This document shows, piece by piece, positions 17,712-24,830 of a stretch of DNA of 64,000 nt. The notes under the pieces are model-generated. The model saw only the letters and a list, made by a program, of their open reading frames with translations, had not been told where the DNA came from and made no database searches. Position 1 is the stretch's first letter, and each line of letters begins with the position of its first letter. The position numbers and the translations under genes are program-made. The DNA comes from Bog-473 sp963721585 (GTDB taxonomy: Bacteria; Actinomycetota; Acidimicrobiia; Acidimicrobiales; RAAP-2), in assembly GCA_963721585.1 (NCBI GenBank), contig CAVRJN010000001.1, forward strand, positions 186,001-250,000. Reading direction: 5' to 3'.

Positions 17712-18653
17712 TCAGGAGCGGGTGGGCACCGTCCCGATCACCGACGCACGCTCCATGGAGCGGCGCTGAGGCCAGTAGTCACTCGAGGCGTAGTGCTGCA
17801 CGGCCCGGTTGTCCCAGAACGCCACGGCGTCCTTTGTCCAGGTGAAGCGGCACTGGTGCTCAGGGGCGTCGGCCTGCCGGCACAGGCGATCGAGTAGGGC
17901 CAGGCTGGACTCCCGGTCCAGCCCCTCAATGTGACTCACGAAGGGACGGTTGACGTAGAGATGCAGCTTGCCGGTGGCGGGATGGGAACACACCACGGGA
18001 TGGCGCACCGGCGGGTACTGCTCCTGGGCACCCCGGCGCTCCTCGTCGGACATGGAGAATCCAAAGGTCTGCGTGAAGTCGTGCACCGCCTGCAACTGGT
18101 CGATCTCGTCCTTCGTGGCCTGATCCAGCCCGTCATAGGCGGCGTACATGTCGGAGAAGAGGGTGTCGCCCCCGTTGTCCGGCACCGACACGGCGTGCAG
18201 GATCGCACCCATGGACGGGCGCTCGCGCCAGGTCACGTCGTGGTGCCACGAATTCTCGTAGCCGCTGACGTCGGCCGACTTTTCGAAGCGCACGAGCTCG
18301 GGCTCACCGGTGTTGGACGGCAGGAACGGGTGGACCTCCAGGTCCCCGAAGCGGCGTGCGAACGCGACATGTTGGCGGGGAGTGAGCGGCTGGTCCCGGA
18401 AGAAGATGACCTTGTAGTCGTGCAATGCCTGGCGCAGCTCGGCCACGACCTCGCCGGGGAGGGCCGCCGCAAGGTCGACCCCTGTGATCTCCGCTCCCAC
18501 GGTTGCGCCGAGCTGGCGTGCATCGAAGTGACGCCACTGCAGTGTCGCCAGGCGATCCCGCTCCGCCGCCACGTGCGTGAACGGCCCGACGGCGATGGTG
18601 TAGCCCGGAAGGCGGAATGTGCCGGGCTGCATGGAACTCGCTGTCGTCGTCAT
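17712..18653 (-). CDS. TauD/TfdA-family 2-oxoglutarate-dependent dioxygenase
   Basis: The protein has 313 residues. The iron ligands are in SWHHDVTWRERPSMG (His-x-Asp) and a distal histidine near VCSHPATGKLHLY, and the 2-oxoglutarate arginine is in VAFWDNRAVQHYAS. This is the full family pattern, as in taurine dioxygenase and 2,4-D dioxygenase, which use Fe(II), O2 and 2-oxoglutarate. No sulfonate transporter lies nearby, so the substrate is open. The ATG is preceded at 6 bases by TACAGT, a leaderless-type promoter, and divergent from the small gene at 18767. Confidence 0.9.
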   Translation of the reverse strand: MTTTASSMQPGTFRLPGYTIAVGPFTHVAAERDRLATLQWRHFDARQLGATVGAEITGVDLAAALPGEVVAELRQALHDYKVIFFRDQPLTPRQHVAFARRFGDLEVHPFLPSNTGEPELVRFEKSADVSGYENSWHHDVTWRERPSMGAILHAVSVPDNGGDTLFSDMYAAYDGLDQATKDEIDQLQAVHDFTQTFGFSMSDEERRGAQEQYPPVRHPVVCSHPATGKLHLYVNRPFVSHIEGLDRESSLALLDRLCRQADAPEHQCRFTWTKDAVAFWDNRAVQHYASSDYWPQRRSMERASVIGTVPTRS

Positions 18654-18659
18654 ATCCGT

Positions 18660-18717
18660 ACTGTACCCAACCGCCGTTTCGCACGACCAGCGAACCCTGC
18701 CCGGGATTTCTTATACT
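18660..18717. promoter_or_regulatory. Divergent leaderless-type promoters
   Basis: On the minus strand TACAGT (18665-18660) ends 6 bases before the TauD ATG at 18653. On the plus strand TATACT (18712-18717) ends 6 bases before an ATG at 18724 that opens a seven-codon reading frame. Both have -10-to-start spacing expected for leaderless mRNAs. Confidence 0.55.
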
Positions 18718-18723
18718 GACGCG

Positions 18724-18747
18724 ATGACACCTGCGTGGATTTCGTGA
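18724..18747 (+). CDS. Putative leaderless upstream peptide MTPAWIS
   Basis: ATG at 18724 opens a seven-codon frame (MTPAWIS) ending in TGA, 6 bases after the TATACT box and 19 bases before the next gene. It may be a leader peptide or only the chance position of an ATG at the transcript start. No regulatory amino-acid run is present. Confidence 0.25.
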   Translation: MTPAWIS

Positions 18748-18766
18748 CCGCACGCAACCTCGCTCC

Positions 18767-19018
18767 ATGAGAACCGACAGCGCGACGCAGACTGCGGTGC
18801 GGCGAGCCGTGCAGGAGGCGACGGGTCCCGATCAACGGCTGCACGTGACCCACACCGTCGCCACGCACGGATGGGGCGACGTCTTGTTCGTCGACGTGTA
18901 CGCGCACTCGCACGACGAGACGCTCGGCGATCTCAACCCCGAGCTGCGCAGGGCCGTGGCCGTCGTCGCCGACCAGCCCTACGAGCGCGTCACCATCAAG
19001 TGGCGTCTCAGTAGCTGA
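18767..19018 (+). CDS. Small conserved-looking cytoplasmic protein
   Basis: The protein has 83 residues, without membrane segments. Features are LHVTHTVATHGWGDVLFVDV, SHDETLGDLNPELRRAVA and a basic end VTIKWRLSS. Codon use is like the neighbours. The gene fits exactly between the divergent promoter and the convergent permease gene, ending 7 bases from it. No family is recognised and no function is proposed. Confidence 0.5.
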   Translation: MRTDSATQTAVRRAVQEATGPDQRLHVTHTVATHGWGDVLFVDVYAHSHDETLGDLNPELRRAVAVVADQPYERVTIKWRLSS

Positions 19019-19025
19019 ACGGACG

Positions 19026-21551
19026 TCAGTCGGCCGCGATGGCGGCGAGGACGTCGAGCCTGGCGGCACGCCGTGCCGGCCAACTGGCGGCGAGCAGGCC
19101 GAGCAGCGCAGCCAGGATCAAGAAGACCACCAGGCTCGACAACGGCACCACGGTGCTCGTGATGCCCTGCGAATGCAACGCGGAGACGAGGGCGATGCCC
19201 AGGCCGGTCCCCACGATGATGCCGATGACGGCACCGAAGACAGCCAGGATCACCGATTCCGAGCGGATCATGGCCCGGATCTGACGCCGCCGCATGCCGA
19301 CTGCCCGTAAGAGCCCGATTTCGTGTGTGCGCTCGAACACCGAAAGCATGAGGGTGTTGACGATGCCGATCAGGGCGATGAGCACCGCCAGCGCCAGGAG
19401 CGCGTAGACGAGCCCGAGCAGCTGGTTCACCTGCTTCGCCTGCGATGCCTCGAACTGGGCCCGCGACTGGACTTGCACGTTCGGGTAGGCCTTCAGCACG
19501 CGGGCCACCGCTTGCTGGACCCCCGCGCTCCCGTCGGTGTTCAGCAGGACAGCGCCGGGGAGAGGGTTCTGGAAGTGCGCGAGGAAGAACGAATCGCTGA
19601 CGATGTACTTCCCGGCCAACGCATTGGGCTGGTAGATCCCTCCGATGCGCATGGTGGTCCGACCTGTCAGCGCGAACTTCACGGGCACCTTCGCGCCCAC
19701 GGTCAGATGATCCGAATTGGCGGTCGACGTGTCGACGAGCAGGTCGCCGGTCGCCAATGCCGAGGAGCTCCCCGCCGTCATGTTGAGGATCACCGTCTTC
19801 GAAAGGTTCCGTGTCCCGAGACCGAGGAGTTGCTGGAGCGAGCTCCGGAATTCGAACTGGCCGCCGTAGACGGTCGAGGTGGCGGTGACACCGGGGACGC
19901 GAGCCGCCTGCAGCGGGACCGTCGTGCTGAAGCCTCCCGATCCGCCGCCCGAGCTGGTGTTCGTGACGATCAGGTCCGCGCTGATGGCGTTGTCGACGCT
20001 GCTCGTGGCCGAGCGCGACAACGACGCGCCGAACACGGCGATGGCCGAGACCAGGGCGAGCCCCACCATCAGCGCCGACGAGGTCTGCGCCGTGCGCCGG
20101 GGACTGCGCATCGAGTTCTCCCGGCCCAGCCGGCCTGACATGCCGAGCAGGCGCGCGCCGGGCCGCCCGATGACGCTCGCCATGGGCCGCGCCACCGCGG
20201 GCGCCAGCATGGCCACCCCGACGAAGATCAAGACAGCGCCCAGGCCCACCAGCGCGATGGCCGGCGCCGTCAGGCCGAGCGCCAGCAGGGCTACTCCGAC
20301 CACGGTGATGACACCGCCCCGGATGAAGCGGCGGCGCAGGGGGATGTCGTCCTCGGCCTGCTGTTCGGAGACTGCCGCCACCGGGGCGATGCGCACGGCG
20401 CGGCGGGCCGGGCCGATGGCCGAGACCAGCGTCACGCCGACGCCGACGACGACGCACACAATGACCGTGCGTGCCTCGAAGACGAGGGGGCCCGACGGCA
20501 GTGTCACGCCGAACCCGCTCAACAGCTTCTCGAGCCCGATGGCGGCCAGCACGCCGAGGCCGAGGCCGATGATCGACGAGACCAGACCCACGATCGTGGC
20601 TTCGCCCAGGACGGATTGGAACACCTGGCGCCGGCTCGCCCCGACGATGCGGAGGAGCGCCAGCTCACGCGTGCGCTGCCCGACAATGATGGAGAACGTA
20701 TTGAGGATGGTGAACCCGCCCACGAACAGGGCGATGAAGGCGAATATCAGGAGCGCCGTGTTGAAGAATCCCAACGCGCTGCCGATGGCACCGGTCGCCT
20801 CGTTCACGACGGTCTGGGCGGTCACCACTTCGACGCCGCGTGGCAGTACGCGCCCAATGTCGTGTTGCACCGTTGCCTTGTCCGCACCAGGTTGCGTGAC
20901 GACATCGATGTCGTTGAACTGGCCCACGTCACCGAAGAGGTTCTGCGCAGTCGGGGTGTCGAAGGCGGCGAGCGTCGCCCCCGCCAGGCTGTTGGCCGTC
21001 CCGAAGCGCGCGATGCCCGTGATGGTGAACGTCCGGGTGGGTCCCTGGAGCAGGATCCTGACGCGCTGACCCACCTTGAAGCCGTACTTCTGCGCCGTCC
21101 CGAGGTCCATGACGACGTCGTCCGGCGTCGTCGGCCGCGTGCCCTGGACGAGGCGGAGGGCGGAGATCCGTTGGTCGGGGTCGAAGGAGAGCCCGATGGT
21201 GGGGGCACCGCCGCTCGCAATGGCCTTGCCGTCGGGCCCGATGTACTGCGCGTAGCCCGTCACCGAACCGCTGGCGGCCGCCACGCCCGGCACGCCCTGC
21301 ACCGTGGCGACGAGCGACTCTGGGACGTTGTTGCGCGTCGCGGTGCCGCCGCTGCCGAACTGGGCCACCCCGCGCACCTGGAAGTCGATGTTCTGGTACA
21401 CGTTCGAGAACAGCGTGTCGAACGTCTTGTTCAGGGTGTCGGTGAGAACAAAGGTCCCGGCAATGAACGTCACGCCGAGGACGATGGAGAGCGCCGTGAG
21501 CGCCAAGCGGAGCTTGTGCGCGAGCAGGCCCTTGATGGTCACCCGCCACAT
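19026..21551 (-). CDS. FtsX-like ABC transporter permease (MacB type)
   Basis: The protein has 841 residues and is built as a duplicated FtsX permease. TM1 (LALTALSIVLGVTFIAGTFV) is followed by a large extracytoplasmic domain, three helices containing RTRELALLRIVGASRRQVF, a second extracytoplasmic domain and a final set of helices with RTHEIGLLRAVGMRRRQIRA. The conserved ELALLR and EIGLLR segments contact the ATPase. The start MWRVTIKGLL at 21551 lies one base after the stop of the ATPase gene, forming a two-gene exporter operon for lipids, peptides or drugs; the substrate is not deducible. Confidence 0.92.
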   Translation of the reverse strand: MWRVTIKGLLAHKLRLALTALSIVLGVTFIAGTFVLTDTLNKTFDTLFSNVYQNIDFQVRGVAQFGSGGTATRNNVPESLVATVQGVPGVAAASGSVTGYAQYIGPDGKAIASGGAPTIGLSFDPDQRISALRLVQGTRPTTPDDVVMDLGTAQKYGFKVGQRVRILLQGPTRTFTITGIARFGTANSLAGATLAAFDTPTAQNLFGDVGQFNDIDVVTQPGADKATVQHDIGRVLPRGVEVVTAQTVVNEATGAIGSALGFFNTALLIFAFIALFVGGFTILNTFSIIVGQRTRELALLRIVGASRRQVFQSVLGEATIVGLVSSIIGLGLGVLAAIGLEKLLSGFGVTLPSGPLVFEARTVIVCVVVGVGVTLVSAIGPARRAVRIAPVAAVSEQQAEDDIPLRRRFIRGGVITVVGVALLALGLTAPAIALVGLGAVLIFVGVAMLAPAVARPMASVIGRPGARLLGMSGRLGRENSMRSPRRTAQTSSALMVGLALVSAIAVFGASLSRSATSSVDNAISADLIVTNTSSGGGSGGFSTTVPLQAARVPGVTATSTVYGGQFEFRSSLQQLLGLGTRNLSKTVILNMTAGSSSALATGDLLVDTSTANSDHLTVGAKVPVKFALTGRTTMRIGGIYQPNALAGKYIVSDSFFLAHFQNPLPGAVLLNTDGSAGVQQAVARVLKAYPNVQVQSRAQFEASQAKQVNQLLGLVYALLALAVLIALIGIVNTLMLSVFERTHEIGLLRAVGMRRRQIRAMIRSESVILAVFGAVIGIIVGTGLGIALVSALHSQGITSTVVPLSSLVVFLILAALLGLLAASWPARRAARLDVLAAIAAD

Positions 21552-21552
21552 G

Positions 21553-22320
21553 TCAGGTCCCCAAGGTCCGGATCCGCTCCAGCACGGAGTCGGGTGTCGG
21601 TCCGGAGAGATCGTCGACGACGTTGCCGTCGGCCAGGAAGACCACACGGTCGGCGTACGACGCCCCGTGTGGGTCGTGGGTGACCATGACGATGGACTGA
21701 CCGAACTCCGTCACCGAACGGCGCAGGAAGGTCAACATCTCGTTCGTCGAAACCGAGTCGAGGTTCCCGGTCGGCTCGTCGGCGAAGACGAGATCGGGCC
21801 GGTTGATCAAGGCCCGGGCACACGCGCACCGCTGCTGCTGGCCGCCCGACAGCTCTCCGGGCCGATGGGAGAGCCGGTCGACGATGCCCAGCTGGTGGAC
21901 CAGGTAGTCAAACCACTCCTTGTCGACCTTCCGCCCGGCCAGGTCCACGGGCAGCGTGATGTTCTCGCCCGCGGTCAGGGTGGGGACCAGATTGAAGGAT
22001 TGAAAGACGAAGCCGATGTGGTCGCGCCGCATCTGGGTCAGTCCGCCGTCGTCGAGGGCACCAATGTCGAGGTCGCCGACGAAGGACTGACCCGACGTCG
22101 GCCTGTCGAGCCCGGCCATGCAGTGCATCAGCGTCGACTTGCCCGATCCGGACGGGCCCATCACCGCGGTGAAGCGACCGCGCTCGAAGGTCACGTTGAC
22201 TCCGGCGAGGGCATGCACTGTCGCCTCTCCCGTCCCGTAGGTCTTGGTCAGCCCCACGGCGTACGCCGCGGGCGAAGCCGGACGTTGTGCTGCCGGTGCT
22301 GGGTCGGTGATCGTCACCAT
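21553..22320 (-). CDS. ABC transporter ATP-binding protein (MacB/LolD type)
   Basis: The protein has 255 residues from ATG 22320. Walker A is GPSGSGKST, the signature is LSGGQQQR, and Walker B leads into DEPTGNLDS, the hallmark of the MacB/LolD/FtsE group. It energises the permease encoded immediately downstream (1-base gap). An in-frame open stretch continues upstream without family similarity, so I chose ATG 22320. A degenerate copy of the first 19 or so codons occurs about 200 bases upstream. Confidence 0.92.
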   Translation of the reverse strand: MVTITDPAPAAQRPASPAAYAVGLTKTYGTGEATVHALAGVNVTFERGRFTAVMGPSGSGKSTLMHCMAGLDRPTSGQSFVGDLDIGALDDGGLTQMRRDHIGFVFQSFNLVPTLTAGENITLPVDLAGRKVDKEWFDYLVHQLGIVDRLSHRPGELSGGQQQRCACARALINRPDLVFADEPTGNLDSVSTNEMLTFLRRSVTEFGQSIVMVTHDPHGASYADRVVFLADGNVVDDLSGPTPDSVLERIRTLGT

Positions 22321-22474
22321 GCCTCGTTTCTTCGATGTCAGATGGACGACGGACTCCATGCTGCGAGTGTGACGGCGCCGAGCCCGACACTGAATCCGGG
22401 ATGACCCTGGTCCAACCCCGAACGCACGACGAGGAAGTCCGGGATGCCCCTGATGGCGGCGCCGGACTCTCGCC

Positions 22475-22529
22475 CTTCCGGCGAGGCAGGGAGCTGCGCC
22501 GCCGGAACTGTGTCGGTGTGCGTCACCAT
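22475..22529 (-). pseudogene. Degenerate copy of the 5' end of the ATPase gene
   Basis: From ATG 22529 the minus strand reads MVTHTDTVPAAQLPASP, against MVTITDPAPAAQRPASP at the start of the ATPase gene. About three quarters of the bases match over some 55 positions, and GAGGC precedes ATG in both. After this the copies diverge. It looks like the remnant of a duplicated start region or of a lost paralogous transporter. The rest of 22321-22784 holds no convincing gene. Confidence 0.5.
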
Positions 22530-22784
22530 GCCTCGATTCGTCGTTAGGCGTGCGCGGAGGATTTGGGGTCGGCGCCCATCTCTTCAAGCGGGCGGCCGCG
22601 ACATACGGTAACCGCGCCACCCTCGGTGGCCTGACCGATACCGGCCGCGGCGACGCTGGACCTCTCCGGCACGGGCCGCGCCGGACAAACTACCCTGAGC
22701 GCCCACAAGCAGGTGAGGCATGTGAGCTACCCGGGGGGGCACGTTCGCCAATGCGCTATGACGCCATGAGAAGGGCCTGAGTCG

Positions 22785-24830
22785 CTGAACACCCACCTGC
22801 GGTTGCCGGGGCGCACCTCGACCGCGGTGGCGGTGGTCGTCTCCGTCGGCGCGGTGCTCGGCGTCCAGCTCATCCTCTTTCCCATTCCGTTCGGCGTCTG
22901 GCTCCAGGGCGCCGTGCTCGGCCTCCTCGGCTCCCTCATGGCCGTCGGTCTCGGGCTCACCTACCGCCTGAACAAGGTCATCAACTTCGCCCAGGGTGAT
23001 CTCGGCACCGCCCCCGCCGTCCTGGCCGTCGGACTGATCGGCTTCTCCGGCGTCAACTACTTCCTGGGTCTGGCCACCGGCCTGGTGGCGTCGCTCCTCC
23101 TGACGGCCACCGTGGAGATCCTGGTGGTGCGGCGCTTCCGGCGCTCGCCCCGCCTCGTCCTCACAGTGGCCACCATCGGGCTCTCCCAGCTCCTGGTCGT
23201 GCTGAGCCTCCTTATCCCGCGCATCTGGGGTCAGGCGCCCATCGCCACCGCCGTGGCGACGTTCCCCTGGCACGTCGCCTGGCACATCGGGCCCGTGGTC
23301 TTCGACGCCGACGACCTTGTGGCGGTCGTCGTCTCGCTGGCCTGCCTGGCCGCCGTGTCACTCTGGTTCACCCGCAGCGACGTCGGTCTAGCCGTGCAGG
23401 CCGTCGGCGACCGCCGCGACCGGGCGTCCATGCTCGGCATCCCCGTCGGGCGCCTGCAGTCGGTGACCTGGGTAGTGGCCGGCGTCCTGTCCTTCGTCAG
23501 CATCTTCTTCCAGGCGACCATCCTCGGCCTGCCGCTCGACCCCACCTACGGCCTGACAGCGCTGGTGACCGCCCTGGCCGCGCTGGCCCTGGGCGACTTC
23601 AGCGAGCTGCCGGTCATCGCCGCCTCCGCCGTGGCGCTGGGCATCCTCGAACAGGGGGTCGCGTGGGACGACCCGGCCAACCCCGCGCTCGGGCTGGCCG
23701 TCCTCGCCGGCGTGGTGTTCGCCGCCGTCGTGGTGCGCCAGCTCCTGGCCAACCGCACCGACCGTGAGGTCGAGTCGTCGCTGGCCCTCGCCGGCAGCGT
23801 GCGCGAACTGCCGGCGTCGCGACGCGACCTCACCGAGGTGCGCGTCGGGGCCCCGCTGGGCGCGCTGGTCGCGTTCGCCGCCGCCGCCACGCTGCCGCTG
23901 TGGTTGGGTCCCGGTGAGGTCATCCGGGGCTCCGCGCTGGTGGTGCTGGCCATCGTCGGCTGCTCGGTCGTCGTGCTCACCGGCTGGTCCGGACAGGTCA
24001 GCCTGGGCCAGATGTCCTTCGCCGCGGTGGGAGCCACCATCGGCGCCGTCGCCCTCGTCGATTGGCACTGGGACCTGAGCCTGGCCCTCCTCCTGGCAGG
24101 CGCCGCCGCGAGTGCCGTGGCCGTCGTGGTGGGCATCCCGACGCTACGCCTCGACGGGATGTTCGCCGCCGTCACCACGTTGGCCTTCAGCCTGGCAGCG
24201 TCGGGCTACCTGCTCGTGCGCGAGGAGTTCTCCTGGATCCCGCAGTCCCAGCTCGGCGTCCCGTACCTTTTCGGGCTCGCGCTCACCTCGCAGACTGCGG
24301 TGTTCGAGCTCTGCCTGGGCGTCCTCGCGCTCGTGCTGCTCGGGCTGCACGGCCTGCGCCACAGCCGCACGGGGCGCGTCCTGCGCGCACTGCCGGCCAA
24401 TCCGCGGGCGGCGTCGGGCTACGGCGTGCGCGTCCTGCGAGCCAAGCTCACCGCCTTCGCCCTCTCCGGCTTCATCGCCGGCCTGGCCGGCTGCCTCCTG
24501 CTGGTGGTCAACCAGTCGTACCAGGAGACATCGTTCCTGGTGCCGGTCAGCCTGGTCGTGTTCACCTCGACGGCCGTCGGTGGGCTGGGATCCGCCTTCG
24601 GCGCCATCCTCGGTGCCGCCATCGTCGAGGGCAGCGCCACCTACCTGCCGCCGAGCTGGCAACTCTTTCCGTCCGCGATCGGCGTGCTGCTCGTCCTCAT
24701 CCTCTTCCCCCGCGGGCTGGCCGGCCTCTGTTACGACCTGCGCGACTGGGGGCTCGACCGGCTGGCCTGGCACCACCGGGCTGCTCCGCCGAGTGACCCG
24801 GGCCCGATCGAAGGGGCGCTGGCCCGGTGA
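22785..24830 (+). CDS. Fused LivH-LivM permease of a branched-chain-amino-acid-type ABC importer
   Basis: The protein has about 680 residues in two permease halves. Residues 1 to ~330 are LivH-like, with GLTYRLNKVINFAQGDLG and GDRRDRASMLGIPVGRLQS. Residues ~350-650 are LivM-like, with LTGWSGQVSLGQMSFAAVGA and VVFTSTAVGGLGSAFGAILG. Fusion of the two normally separate permeases into one chain fixes a 1:1 ratio. A TTG at 22803 is a possible start, but CTG at 22785 has GAAGGG at proper distance, so I chose it. The stop overlaps the GTG of the next gene. It probably imports an amino acid, amide or other small polar compound. Confidence 0.88.
   Translation: MNTHLRLPGRTSTAVAVVVSVGAVLGVQLILFPIPFGVWLQGAVLGLLGSLMAVGLGLTYRLNKVINFAQGDLGTAPAVLAVGLIGFSGVNYFLGLATGLVASLLLTATVEILVVRRFRRSPRLVLTVATIGLSQLLVVLSLLIPRIWGQAPIATAVATFPWHVAWHIGPVVFDADDLVAVVVSLACLAAVSLWFTRSDVGLAVQAVGDRRDRASMLGIPVGRLQSVTWVVAGVLSFVSIFFQATILGLPLDPTYGLTALVTALAALALGDFSELPVIAASAVALGILEQGVAWDDPANPALGLAVLAGVVFAAVVVRQLLANRTDREVESSLALAGSVRELPASRRDLTEVRVGAPLGALVAFAAAATLPLWLGPGEVIRGSALVVLAIVGCSVVVLTGWSGQVSLGQMSFAAVGATIGAVALVDWHWDLSLALLLAGAAASAVAVVVGIPTLRLDGMFAAVTTLAFSLAASGYLLVREEFSWIPQSQLGVPYLFGLALTSQTAVFELCLGVLALVLLGLHGLRHSRTGRVLRALPANPRAASGYGVRVLRAKLTAFALSGFIAGLAGCLLLVVNQSYQETSFLVPVSLVVFTSTAVGGLGSAFGAILGAAIVEGSATYLPPSWQLFPSAIGVLLVLILFPRGLAGLCYDLRDWGLDRLAWHHRAAPPSDPGPIEGALAR

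Noticed and set aside
19026..20457. Arg/His-rich 492-codon frame on the minus strand within the permease gene
   Set aside because: Out-of-frame shadow of the FtsX-like permease, which is fully supported by motifs.
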